NCBI GenBank assembly: GCA_019455105.1
Contig: JACFMZ010000017.1
Span: 1 to 35,901 of the forward strand
Direction: 5' to 3'
From: Bacteroidota bacterium
GTDB taxonomy: Bacteria > Bacteroidota > Ignavibacteria > UBA10030 > UBA8401
DNA length: 35,901 nt
Below, piece by piece: positions 6,889 to 14,800 of the stretch. Position 1 is the stretch's first letter. Each line of letters opens with the position of its first letter. The position numbers were made by a program, and so were the translations under genes. A model generated the notes under the pieces. That model was not told the DNA's origin. It saw only the letters and a list, made by a program, of their open reading frames with translations, and did not search any database.

Positions 6889-8502
6889 ATGATATCTCGT
6901 TCATTGTTATCTGCGTGTGTTGTTCTTTTCTTTTCAATTGCTGCCTTCGGCGCACCGCCGAAAAAAATAAATACCGGCAATGCGGAAGCCATTACCGAAG
7001 CTCAGTTGAAAGATTATCTTTCCTTTCTTGCTTCGGATGAATTTGAAGGACGCGATACCCCTTCGCGCGGACTAAATATTGCCGCCAAATTTATTGCTAC
7101 CGAACTTTCCCGCTGGGGATGGAAGCCGGGAGGAGACAGCGGTTCATATTTTCAGAACATCGAATTGGATCAGCTGCGGATTATTCCTTCCGAAACGACC
7201 GTGCGTGTCGATTCGCTTTCCTTCGCCTTCGGTGATGATTTTATTCTCTCTCCGGTTGAAGAAAAACTTTCCGGAAATCTTGTCTATGTGCAGAGCGGAT
7301 TTTTTATTAAATCAAAAAATCTTAATCCGTATGAAGGTATTGATATTCAAGGAAAGTTTATAATCGTTCTCGGCGGATTTCCGCAGGGAATCGGCTTTGC
7401 CGATTTTAAAGGCAGGCGTGGTGAAGACTGGGATTTTCCTTCAGGGTACGCAAAAGCGCACGGCGCGCTCGGGGTTATCACCATTCCTTCAAAGCAGCAG
7501 TTTTCTGGCTGGGAACGCTTGAAAGCGAACGCAACGGTGAAAGGAACCGTGAGAGTTGCCAAATTTGAAAATAACGAAAGTCAAAACAGCATTCCGGTAA
7601 TTACCGCATCGGAGAGATTAATAAAAGAAATATTTTTAGGAGAAATTCCGGATACTATTTCAATGACGAATTCCCGTCAGGCGGAATCGGTTCGTCCCTT
7701 TGCGCTTTCTTCTAAAAAAATATTTTCTCTTTCCTCGGCTGTTTCTCACGAAAAAATTATTACGCAGAATGTTGTCGGCATTCTTGAAGGAAAAGGGAAA
7801 AAATTAAAAGATGAATATGTTGCTTTCGGTGCACATTATGATCATGTCGGAATCGGAAATCCCGTTCACGGCGATTCCATCTACAACGGTGCGGATGATG
7901 ATGGAAGCGGAACGGCAGCGCTGCTGAGCATGGCGGAAGCGTTTGCGAAAGGGGCAAAGCCCGAACGCTCGCTTCTTTTTGTGTGGCATTGCGGCGAAGA
8001 AAAAGGTTTGTGGGGCTCAAAATATTTTACCAACTACCCGACGGTTCCTCTTTCCAATATTATTACACAGTTAAACATTGATATGATCGGGAGAAGCATT
8101 GCCGATACCGATACAACGAATAATAATATGACAAAGAATAATGAAGTGTTTGTCATCGGTTCGAAAATGATGAGCAGCGAGCTGGGAGCGTTCAGCGAAA
8201 AAATAAATAATGAATATCTGCATCTTTCGTTTAATTATAAGTTCGACGATCCGAATGATTCGCAGCGGTTATTTTACCGGAGCGATCATTACAATTACGC
8301 CAAGAAAGGCATTCCGATAATATTTTATTTTGACGGGCTGCACGAAGATTATCACCGTCCTTCCGATGAAGTGGAGAAAATTGATTTCAATAAACTGTGC
8401 AAAGTTACCAGAACAGTTTTTGTTACGGGATGGAATCTTGCGAATATGCCGAAAAAGCCGGCGGTTGATACGCCGTTGAAAGAACAAAGCACTGAAGATT
8501 AA
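6889..8502 (+). CDS. M28-family zinc peptidase, secreted
   Basis: The 537-residue product has a Sec signal peptide (1-21, cleavage near AFG/AP), a PA-like insert (about 125-260) and a C-terminal M28 aminopeptidase domain. Zinc-binding and catalytic motifs are visible: AHYDHV (His316), NGADDDGSGT (Asp337 region), CGEEKG (general base Glu370 and ligand Glu371), NIDMIGR (Asp398) and the late DYHRPSDE His. All five ligand positions appear intact. Such enzymes remove N-terminal residues from peptides in the periplasm or outside the cell, supporting peptide feeding. GGAGGG at 6880-6885 is a strong ribosome binding site, with short spacing to the ATG at 6889. It is the last gene of the (+) run, ending before a strong two-way hairpin. 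Confidence 0.93.
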   Translation: MISRSLLSACVVLFFSIAAFGAPPKKINTGNAEAITEAQLKDYLSFLASDEFEGRDTPSRGLNIAAKFIATELSRWGWKPGGDSGSYFQNIELDQLRIIPSETTVRVDSLSFAFGDDFILSPVEEKLSGNLVYVQSGFFIKSKNLNPYEGIDIQGKFIIVLGGFPQGIGFADFKGRRGEDWDFPSGYAKAHGALGVITIPSKQQFSGWERLKANATVKGTVRVAKFENNESQNSIPVITASERLIKEIFLGEIPDTISMTNSRQAESVRPFALSSKKIFSLSSAVSHEKIITQNVVGILEGKGKKLKDEYVAFGAHYDHVGIGNPVHGDSIYNGADDDGSGTAALLSMAEAFAKGAKPERSLLFVWHCGEEKGLWGSKYFTNYPTVPLSNIITQLNIDMIGRSIADTDTTNNNMTKNNEVFVIGSKMMSSELGAFSEKINNEYLHLSFNYKFDDPNDSQRLFYRSDHYNYAKKGIPIIFYFDGLHEDYHRPSDEVEKIDFNKLCKVTRTVFVTGWNLANMPKKPAVDTPLKEQSTED

Positions 8503-8575
8503 ATTCTTAACGCCGTTAAGATAATTAATTTTTTTCACACGGCAGAAATTTTTTTATGTTCAGCGAATGGAAAAT

Positions 8576-8604
8576 AAAGGTCTTTCAATAATTGAAAGAC
8601 CTTT
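8576..8604. terminator. Two-way hairpin terminator between convergent genes
   Basis: AAAGGTCTTTCAA (8576-8588) and TTGAAAGACCTTT (8592-8604) form a perfect 13-bp stem with a three-base loop. It lies between the stop of the M28 peptidase and the stop of the reverse-strand lipoprotein gene. The T-tracts on either side are short, so termination strength is uncertain. Position and symmetry fit a bidirectional terminator. Confidence 0.7.
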
Positions 8605-8610
8605 GTTCTT

Positions 8611-9246
8611 TTATGGAAGATAATCGACCGACTGCGGTTTCACCCGCTTAAAGATAACGTACTTCTCACCGTACTGAATCGGTTTTGTTATTTCGTCCGT
8701 TTCCAGTTTCGACAGAACTGCCTGAATATGTTCAGGATACGATTGAATGTTTACCTCGCCGATTAATCCTTCATTTATTCTTGTTGCCGATTTGGAAAAT
8801 AATTTGGCAACATCACAAAACGGGCAGCCGTTTTTTAAAAGCTGATAGAGCGAATCAGCCTCTCTTTTTGATGAACTGGTAATTTCTGCGAGAGTTAAAA
8901 TCTGTAAATCGGATACGCGAACAACGGCTGTCTGTTTCAGCCAGAGGCGGACAGGATTACCTTGATAATATGCCGGCTGATATTTCCACTGCATAATGGT
9001 TGCAATAGCACGGGCATTCCAATCTTCGTCTGTACTTCCACTTAATAAATTAACATGCCGAACCGTTCCGTCTTCCATAACTAAATATTGAAATTCAATT
9101 CTTGTATTCGAGTTAGCGGGACACGGAGGATACATTGGTAATGGAATGCGTTCAACAATTTGCGGTAAAATAAGATCGGGATTTTGCGATACCGATGAAC
9201 ATCCGGCAAGAAATGCTAAACAGAGTAGAAAGCTGAGAGGTTTCAT
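8611..9246 (-). CDS. Lipoprotein with TonB C-terminal-like domain and degenerate parvulin domain
   Basis: The 211-residue product starts at the ATG whose complement ends at 9246. It has the perfect ribosome binding site GAAAGGAGG and begins MKPLSFLLCLAFLAGC, a lipoprotein signal with Cys16. Upstream extension to 9306 would spoil the signal peptide. Residues about 48-112 look like a TonB C-terminal domain (EFQYLVMEDGTVRHV, then ARAIATIMQWKYQPA and VRLWLK). Residues about 115-203 align with parvulin-type prolyl isomerases of the SurA/PpiC kind, including FCDVAKLFSKSA, GLIGEV, LSKLETDEITKPI and KYVIFKRV. Both usual histidines are replaced (Glu121 and Val197), so isomerase activity is doubtful. 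A CPFC pair (141-144) lies in the first parvulin helix. It should sit in the periplasm, anchored to a membrane. There is no ExbB/ExbD partner next to it and its function is unknown. Confidence 0.8.
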   Translation of the reverse strand: MKPLSFLLCLAFLAGCSSVSQNPDLILPQIVERIPLPMYPPCPANSNTRIEFQYLVMEDGTVRHVNLLSGSTDEDWNARAIATIMQWKYQPAYYQGNPVRLWLKQTAVVRVSDLQILTLAEITSSSKREADSLYQLLKNGCPFCDVAKLFSKSATRINEGLIGEVNIQSYPEHIQAVLSKLETDEITKPIQYGEKYVIFKRVKPQSVDYLP

Positions 9247-9274
9247 TGTGTTCCTCCTTTCACTTGTTTCTACC

Positions 9275-9306
9275 CAAATGTACGGACTTTTTTGTGAAGA
9301 TAGCAA
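9275..9306 (-). promoter_or_regulatory. Possible Bacteroidota-type promoter of the TonB_C/parvulin lipoprotein
   Basis: On the minus strand, TACATTTG (complement of 9275-9282) matches the Bacteroidota -7 box TAnnTTTG. A TTG (complement of 9304-9306) stands 21 bases upstream as the -33 element. The start codon at 9246 follows at a sensible distance. A single short match can arise by chance. Confidence 0.3.
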
Positions 9307-9472
9307 GAGGCGGCATTCGTGAAGACTGAATGCTGGACTTACACAATTTCCAAAAGCGTTATTGAAATTTCCGCAGGGACTTTATAGAAAAAAGAAATTG
9401 TATAGAGATAATTAAAGATATAAGAAGAGAAGCAGGGAGAATGTAACTTTTTTAGAAACCAAAGAAAAATTT

Positions 9473-9865
9473 TTATCCGCCGGAGAGACTGTATAATAAA
9501 ATACACAGAACAATAATGGTAATGCCGACGTAGAGAAAATCTTCTTCCAATAAAAAAGCAAACAATGAAAAAACAACGCGGGCAATCGGCGTTGCAATAA
9601 GCAAGAGAATTCCCAATTGAATGACTGCCGTGCCGTGAAGCTGAAAGGCGGAAGCAATAATTGCCGGAATGCTGCGTAACTCGTTCGCTTCGCCGGTAAA
9701 CGTGCTGAATGAAAATGAGGATTGATTATTCTGAGAAAAAAATAAAATTGCACCGAAAAGCACCACCGCGCCGGAAATGAAAACACCGATGCGAAGCAGC
9801 GTTCCGATTAACTGCTCAATCTTATCATCTGTAATATTGAAAAACGCAATCTTTCGCCGTTTCAT
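9473..9865 (-). CDS. DUF1634 family inner-membrane protein
   Basis: The 130-residue protein has three predicted membrane helices (about 22-43, 79-103 and 109-127). Its N-terminal part, TDDKIEQLIGTLLRIGVFIS, is typical of DUF1634, followed by the SIPAII and LGILLLIATPIARV segments common to the family. Genes of this family are repeatedly found beside TauE/SafE transporters. That is so here, with one base between the TauE stop and this ATG (TAAAATG). It is probably an accessory subunit of that transporter. The molecular role is unknown. A competing overlapping frame (9412-9786 on the same strand) has no family signature and is discarded. The 226 bases between this gene and the lipoprotein start hold only the promoter candidate noted there. 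Confidence 0.85.
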   Translation of the reverse strand: MKRRKIAFFNITDDKIEQLIGTLLRIGVFISGAVVLFGAILFFSQNNQSSFSFSTFTGEANELRSIPAIIASAFQLHGTAVIQLGILLLIATPIARVVFSLFAFLLEEDFLYVGITIIVLCILLYSLSGG

Positions 9866-9866
9866 T

Positions 9867-10703
9867 TTATAATCTCCCGGTAATGCCGTTAAAAATCATT
9901 TCCACGGCAAGAACAAAAATAACAACGCTGAACACTAACCGTAAAGATTTTACGTTGGCTTTCTGTAAAACTCTGGCGCCGCTCAGCGAGCCGATAAGCA
10001 CGCCTAAGACAACCGGCATGGCAATAATCGGGTCAATGTAGCCGCGGTGGAGATATAACCCGGCGCTTGCCGCAGCCGTTACGCCGATCATAAAATTGCT
10101 GGTAGTGGTGGAAACTTTAAAAGGAATTTTCATCGCCTGATCCATCGCCAGAACTTTTACCGCACCGGAGCCGATGCCGAGCAGTCCGGAAAGCGCGCCG
10201 GCAGCCGCCATTAAGCTAAAACCGGCAGGAACAGAATAGACATTGTACTGCTGCATTCCTTTGGATGTCGGAAATTCTCCATTTAATTTTAATTTTGTTG
10301 CCAGTGCATCCGGGGGTTTGCCTGATGGCGCATCGTGATGAGCGCGGCGCGACATTATTGCCGAATACAATAAGACTAATCCGAAAATAATTGCAATAAC
10401 AGAAGTTGAAAGAATTCCCGCCAGGTACGCGCCGAATAATGCGCCGATTGTTGTCGCAATTTCTAACAGCATCCCAATGCGGATATTGGCGTATCCTTCT
10501 TTAACATACGCTGCCGCCGCGCCGGATGATGTGGCAATAACTGCCACCAGCGAAGCGCCGATAGCATAACGAATATCAACACCAATCACTAACGTTAAGA
10601 GCGGAACAATGACAACGCCGCCTCCCAATCCTGTTAGTGCGCCGATGAGTCCCGCAAGAAGTGAACCGCCGAAAATTAGAAGTGTAAATTCAGTTGGAGT
10701 CAT
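9867..10703 (-). CDS. TauE/SafE-family sulfite/organosulfonate or anion exporter
   Basis: The 278-residue polytopic membrane protein has the TauE/SafE signature. Its N-terminal repeat contains GALTGLGGGVVIVPLL and YAIGASLVAVIATSSGAAAAY, and the second repeat contains GALSGLLGIGSGAVKV and STTTSNFMIGVTAAASAG. Around eight hydrophobic segments are seen. The family (formerly DUF81) moves sulfite, sulfoacetate, thiosulfate or related anions across the inner membrane; the substrate cannot be assigned. The gene lies directly upstream of DUF1634 and the pair is surely one transcript. No good ribosome binding site is seen before the ATG. An 18-bp palindrome lies 55 bases upstream and could be its operator. 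Confidence 0.9.
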   Translation of the reverse strand: MTPTEFTLLIFGGSLLAGLIGALTGLGGGVVIVPLLTLVIGVDIRYAIGASLVAVIATSSGAAAAYVKEGYANIRIGMLLEIATTIGALFGAYLAGILSTSVIAIIFGLVLLYSAIMSRRAHHDAPSGKPPDALATKLKLNGEFPTSKGMQQYNVYSVPAGFSLMAAAGALSGLLGIGSGAVKVLAMDQAMKIPFKVSTTTSNFMIGVTAAASAGLYLHRGYIDPIIAMPVVLGVLIGSLSGARVLQKANVKSLRLVFSVVIFVLAVEMIFNGITGRL

Positions 10704-10758
10704 ATCAACGTAATCAATGTACGGTAAAATAATTTTTTAATAAAGAGAAAAGAATGAA

Positions 10759-10776
10759 GCAGAAAATATTTTCTGC
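10759..10776. repeat. Perfect 18-bp palindrome between the TauE gene and the alpha/beta hydrolase gene
   Basis: GCAGAAAATATTTTCTGC is identical on both strands. It lies upstream of the TauE/DUF1634 pair and downstream of the alpha/beta hydrolase, both on the minus strand. It has no loop, which argues for a binding site for a dimeric regulator rather than a transcription terminator. A near-match, AGAAAAAATATTTTCT, occurs at 15753-15768. Confidence 0.6.
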
Positions 10777-10813
10777 GAAGCGTGGTTGATGAATGGGGGG
10801 AAATTATAAATGA

Positions 10814-11662
10814 TTAATGCGTATGAATATTCGGTGAAGCAAAGAATCGAATTAACTCGCGGCTTAACAGTTCTGCGCACTCAATCGGCACTGAATGGCT
10901 GCAGTTCGGAACAATAAATAATTGTGAGTGAGGAAGAGAGTGAAAGAGCTCAACAGTATGAGAAAGCTTGATAATGTCGTGATCTCCCGCGATAACAAGT
11001 GTGGGAACAGTAATTTTATTTAACTGCTCTTCGGTAAAGTTTGGATAGTTTAAATCGAGCAGAATCAGCTTGTTATAAATACTCCCTGCGCGCTTCGGAA
11101 AACGGGAGTGCTTTCGCACCCGTTCTTTTTCTGTGTCCGGAAGATTATTGAACCAGATAATTTTTGTCGTATCAAAAAATTCGTACGCCAATGCCGTGGA
11201 ATCCGCTCTAAAGTTTGCTCCGCTTACGGCAAGGCGGGAAATTTTTCCGGGGAAGGAATAGGCTATTTGTAATCCGATAATTCCTCCGTCGCTCCAGCCG
11301 AACGCATACACGCTGTCTAAATGTAATGACTTCAGCAGTTCGTTAACGTCCGAAGCCATTTGCTCAAACGTTAAATCTTTGTCGGAATCTTCCGACCTTC
11401 CCTGCGCTCTGCTGTCAATCGCAATAATTCTGTACTTTTTAGAAAGCAAAGGAATAAGTTTGCTGAACGCCGCAATTGAGCCGCCGTTTCCGTGCATTAA
11501 CAAAAGCGGATGTCCTTTGCCGTACTCTTCGTAATAGAGGGTGATATCATTAACTTTTACATAATGCCCGGCAGAAGAATTTGAACCGTATTCAACCGCC
11601 GACTGTGCCTGCAGCTCACATTGAAAAAGAAAAATTATCAAGAAGAAAAAATTTTTCATCAT
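10814..11662 (-). CDS. Alpha/beta hydrolase, exported
   Basis: The 282-residue protein starts with a hydrophobic signal (MMKNFFFLIIFLFQC, cleavage near LQAQS) and is likely periplasmic. The alpha/beta hydrolase core has the oxyanion motif HGNGGS (57-62), IDSRAQGRS (82-90), nucleophile elbow GWSDGG (Ser124), acid AGDHD (227/229) and catalytic His256 in NCSHSV. The triad is complete, so it should be an active esterase, lipase-like enzyme or lactonase; the substrate is unknown. It lies 50 bases after the RNA methyltransferase gene on the same strand and could be transcribed with it. No ribosome binding site is evident, and of the two adjacent ATG codons I keep the first. Confidence 0.9.
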   Translation of the reverse strand: MMKNFFFLIIFLFQCELQAQSAVEYGSNSSAGHYVKVNDITLYYEEYGKGHPLLLMHGNGGSIAAFSKLIPLLSKKYRIIAIDSRAQGRSEDSDKDLTFEQMASDVNELLKSLHLDSVYAFGWSDGGIIGLQIAYSFPGKISRLAVSGANFRADSTALAYEFFDTTKIIWFNNLPDTEKERVRKHSRFPKRAGSIYNKLILLDLNYPNFTEEQLNKITVPTLVIAGDHDIIKLSHTVELFHSLPHSQLFIVPNCSHSVPIECAELLSRELIRFFASPNIHTH

Positions 11663-11712
11663 TCATTTACGGGTGAAGGGAAAATTTGTTGAAATTTATT
11701 TTTCGTTGTATT

Positions 11713-13005
11713 TTACAACAACACTGCGCTGCTTGGTTTCAGCAACACCATCACTTCAATGTCATCGGTTCCCGGAAACATATCGAACGGAACAGCTTTC
11801 ACCGGCAGATATCCGCAGGCGCTCCATCGCTTTAGTTCTTTCCCGATGATTTCACTGTTGCAGAAAATATGCAGAACGGCTTCCGGCTGTTTTGAAGCCA
11901 TATATTCAATCACCTCTTCTTCCGTTTTGTTTCGGGGCGGATCAAGAAGAATTTTCAGCCCGTTACCCGAATGCCGGAAAATTCTTTGAACGGAACCTTC
12001 ATTAATTTTTGCCGAAAAGAATTTCGCACGTGCCGCTTTATTCCGCACAGCATTTTCTTTGGCATCATCAATGGCTTCGCGGGAAGCTTCCACGCCGATT
12101 ACTTCTTTGACTTTTCCCGCCAGCGTAATTCCGAAAAGTCCGTAGCCGCAGTAAAGATCGTACAGTGTATCGCCGGATTGCAGTTCCAAAAGAGCTGCTG
12201 CCGATGAAATAAAATTTTCCAGTATGGAATGATTGGTCTGCGTAAAAGCGAGAGGAGAGAATAAAAACTTTTTTCCTGCAGTGGAATGAAATAATTTTCC
12301 TTTTCCGAAAATTTTTTGAAACGATGCCTTGCCGCTTCGCTTGGCTTTTGCGGACATGTAATATCTTGAACGCTCCTCATCTATGAAAACAAAAACATTC
12401 ACAATGCCCGGAATATGTTTTGTTAAATATTTTGAAAGCTGATTGAGTATTTTCCTCGAGAAGGAAGTGTTATCATTTACATTAAAAATAATACTGAGTT
12501 CAGTACTCCCTTTTACAACGATGTAATTAAAAATTTCACCCGCTTTTTTGTTGTGCGGCTGCTGAATGAATGTTTGAATGGTTTGATAGACGGCGTTATG
12601 GTTATTCGGTTCAATAACGCATTCAACAATATTCATCGCAAAGCTTTTATTGTTATCGTCGTTCACGCCGATAAGTCCGAGAACATATTTCTCCCGTGAA
12701 ATAAAAACTTTCCGTTTTGTGACAAAGCGGTATTCTCTTCCGAGCGGAGAGTGTATAAGAGGCTCAATGGATATTCCGGTTTTTAGCGAATTCCAAAATT
12801 CCCGGAGGGCATTATTTTTAGGTTGAATTTCCTGCTGGTAGGTTACGGCATGCGCGAAGCAAAGATTGCACACATCGCCGCGCGGCGTCTGACATTCACC
12901 TTCTTTCAGCATACGGGGCTGAATTTTCGAATATTGAAATTCGAGAAGTTCGGCATAATTATTTTTAGCGATAGTTTTTTTCGATTTATCAGCTGGTGGT
13001 TTCAT
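11713..13005 (-). CDS. RNA 5-methyluridine methyltransferase (RlmD/TrmA family)
   Basis: The 430-residue SAM-dependent enzyme methylates C5 of a uridine in rRNA or tRNA. The C-terminal Rossmann domain has motif I LYDLYCGYGLFGI (281-293), GVEAS, LLDPPRNK (353-360), the nucleophilic Cys382 in IFCNSE (usually SCNP) and the general base Glu417 in GTDDIEVMVLL. Cys38, Cys46, Cys49 and Cys129 (NIVECVIEP) are placed like the four iron-sulfur ligands of RlmD, although the first spacing is C-x7-C rather than C-x5-C. The N-terminal TRAM domain of RlmD is absent. Whether it acts on 23S rRNA or tRNA is unclear. It is divergent from the FtsB-like gene. Confidence 0.9.
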   Translation of the reverse strand: MKPPADKSKKTIAKNNYAELLEFQYSKIQPRMLKEGECQTPRGDVCNLCFAHAVTYQQEIQPKNNALREFWNSLKTGISIEPLIHSPLGREYRFVTKRKVFISREKYVLGLIGVNDDNNKSFAMNIVECVIEPNNHNAVYQTIQTFIQQPHNKKAGEIFNYIVVKGSTELSIIFNVNDNTSFSRKILNQLSKYLTKHIPGIVNVFVFIDEERSRYYMSAKAKRSGKASFQKIFGKGKLFHSTAGKKFLFSPLAFTQTNHSILENFISSAAALLELQSGDTLYDLYCGYGLFGITLAGKVKEVIGVEASREAIDDAKENAVRNKAARAKFFSAKINEGSVQRIFRHSGNGLKILLDPPRNKTEEEVIEYMASKQPEAVLHIFCNSEIIGKELKRWSACGYLPVKAVPFDMFPGTDDIEVMVLLKPSSAVLL

Positions 13006-13034
13006 TTTTTGTGATGTTTCGATATTGAAATCTT

Positions 13035-13061
13035 TTGAATTTCTTCAATCATTCTTATAAT
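13035..13061 (+). promoter_or_regulatory. Promoter for the divIC/ftsB-like and rarA genes
   Basis: A perfect TATAAT lies at 13056-13061 with TTGAAT at 13035-13040, only 15 bases apart; TTTTGA at 13033-13038 gives 17. Transcription would start near 13068. This rules against an ATG at 13060 as start of the first gene and supports the ATG at 13117. Confidence 0.45.
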
Positions 13062-13116
13062 GGAAGTACTTTGGTATTCCAACTTACGCCAATTGTTCTT
13101 ACATTTCAATGAGAAT

Positions 13117-13455
13117 ATGAAAATTTTTAGAAAAATAAAGAAGCAGTTCACCCTGCAAAACATCTATCAAAAAGCGAAAGAAAATCCTTTACGAGCAATC
13201 GTTATCGGCATTCTGGCAATTCTCTTTGTGGTGGCATTCTTCAGCAGCAACGGTATTTATGCGCGGTTGAAATTAGAAAGTCAGAAGAAAGAAATTCAGG
13301 AAAAAATCCGTACGGCGGAAGAAGAACAAGAAAAATTGAAAGCCGCTTCCAAAGCGCTGGAAGGAGATGACAAAGCCATTGAAAAAGTAGCCCGTGAAAA
13401 ATACGGCATGGTGCGCGAAGGCGAAAAAGTCTATAAGGTAAAACCAAAAGAATAA
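13117..13455 (+). CDS. DivIC/FtsB-family septum formation initiator
   Basis: The 112-residue bitopic protein has one membrane helix (about 26-43), a coiled coil at 47-82 rich in Glu, Lys and Gln, and the family ending VAREKYGMVREGEKVYKV (91-108). This is the layout of DivIC/FtsB, which joins FtsL and FtsQ in the divisome and links cell-wall synthesis to the Z ring. An upstream ATG at 13060 lies inside the promoter's -10 box and would add an unneeded 19 residues, so I start at 13117. The gene is followed ten bases later by rarA. No ftsL or ftsQ is present in the window. Confidence 0.85.
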   Translation: MKIFRKIKKQFTLQNIYQKAKENPLRAIVIGILAILFVVAFFSSNGIYARLKLESQKKEIQEKIRTAEEEQEKLKAASKALEGDDKAIEKVAREKYGMVREGEKVYKVKPKE

Positions 13456-13465
13456 TTTATTAAAT

Positions 13466-14758
13466 TTGTCAAATCTCAAAACACATACCGCCCCGTTTGC
13501 GGAACGGGTTCGTCCTAAAACGCTGAATGAATTTATCGGACAGTCGCATTTGCTGGGCGCAGGAAAGCCGCTTCGGTTGATGGTAGAAAAAGATGAAGTC
13601 CGTTCGTTTATTCTTTGGGGACCGCCGGGAGTCGGCAAGACAACGCTTGCGCGCATTATTGCCAACGTAACGAAGTCGGAATTTTTTGCATTAAACGCCG
13701 TCTCTTCCGGCGTAAAAGATGTTCGTGAAGTTATAGCGAAAGCGGAAGAATTTAAACGCGCATTCAAAAAAACAATTTTGTTTATTGATGAAATTCATCG
13801 TTTCAACAAAGCACAGCAAGATGCGCTCTTGCATTCCGTTGAAGAGGGAATTATTACGCTCATCGGTGCAACAACGGAAAATCCTTCCTTTGAAGTCATT
13901 GCGCCGCTTCTTTCCCGTATGCGGGTGTTTGTTATGGAAGCGCTGGGGAAAGAAGAATTGGAAAAAGTATTGCAGCAGGCTCTTTCTGCCGATGATGAAA
14001 TTTCTCATAAATCTCTTCGTATTGAAGATCCGGAATATTTTCTGCTGCTTTCCGGCGGCGATGCAAGACGAATGTTAAACGGATTGGAAATTGCGTTTCA
14101 ACTTGCCGCTCCGGAGAAAGAGGGGAAGCGTTTCATTACTAAAGAAACAATTGAAGAAGCGTTTCAGCGGAAATATTCTCTCTATAATAAAAAGGGAGAT
14201 CAGCACTACGATATTATTTCTGCTTTTATAAAAAGTATGCGCGGAAGCGATCCGAACGGCGCGGTCTATTGGCTGGCGAGAATGCTGGAAGGTGGAGAAG
14301 ATCCGAAATTTATTGCGCGCCGGATGATAATTCTTGCTTCGGAAGATATCGGCAATGCCGACCCTGCGGCGCTGATGCTTGCGGTTGATGCCTTCACGGC
14401 GGTGGATTATGTCGGTATGCCGGAAGCACAGATTATTTTATCGCATGTTGCCACCTATCTTGCCGGCGCGCCGAAAAGCAATGCGGCAGTGAAGGCAATC
14501 AGCGAAGCAATGGGAGATGTGAAGCGTCTGCCGAATCTTCCGGTGCCGATTCATTTACGCAATGCGCCGACGAAATTAATGAAAAGTCTGGGGTACGGAG
14601 CTGAGTATCAATATTCTCATAATTATCAAAATAATTTTTCCGTGCAGCAATATCTTCCCGATGAGATAAAAAATAACGTCTATTATCATCCCACGGAAAA
14701 CGGAAGAGAAAAACAAATTAAAGAACGCTTGGAAGCTCTCTGGAAAAAGAAAAAGTAA
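13466..14758 (+). CDS. rarA: Replication-associated recombination protein A (AAA+ ATPase)
   Basis: The 430-residue AAA+ ATPase matches RarA/MgsA/Mgs1, which acts at stalled replication forks and the single-strand gap ends. Seen in order: N-terminal [17 protein letters not shown], Walker A GPPGVGKT (52-59), Walker [11 protein letters not shown] (105-114), [11 protein letters not shown] (134-144), arginine finger in LLSRMRVF (R151) and the C-terminal tetramer domain with [23 protein letters not shown] and SEDIGNADP. Length is normal. The start is a TTG at 13466. No ATG is in frame near it and the family N-terminus is reached ten residues later. It shares a promoter with the FtsB-like gene. Confidence 0.95.
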   Translation: MSNLKTHTAPFAERVRPKTLNEFIGQSHLLGAGKPLRLMVEKDEVRSFILWGPPGVGKTTLARIIANVTKSEFFALNAVSSGVKDVREVIAKAEEFKRAFKKTILFIDEIHRFNKAQQDALLHSVEEGIITLIGATTENPSFEVIAPLLSRMRVFVMEALGKEELEKVLQQALSADDEISHKSLRIEDPEYFLLLSGGDARRMLNGLEIAFQLAAPEKEGKRFITKETIEEAFQRKYSLYNKKGDQHYDIISAFIKSMRGSDPNGAVYWLARMLEGGEDPKFIARRMIILASEDIGNADPAALMLAVDAFTAVDYVGMPEAQIILSHVATYLAGAPKSNAAVKAISEAMGDVKRLPNLPVPIHLRNAPTKLMKSLGYGAEYQYSHNYQNNFSVQQYLPDEIKNNVYYHPTENGREKQIKERLEALWKKKK

Positions 14759-14800
14759 GAGAGACATTTTTTTTGAAACAGAAATAACTGAAAAAAACTT

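Noticed and set aside
9412-9786. 124-codon frame on the minus strand overlapping DUF1634
   Set aside because: The other frame (9473-9865) carries the DUF1634 pattern and the coupled start with TauE.
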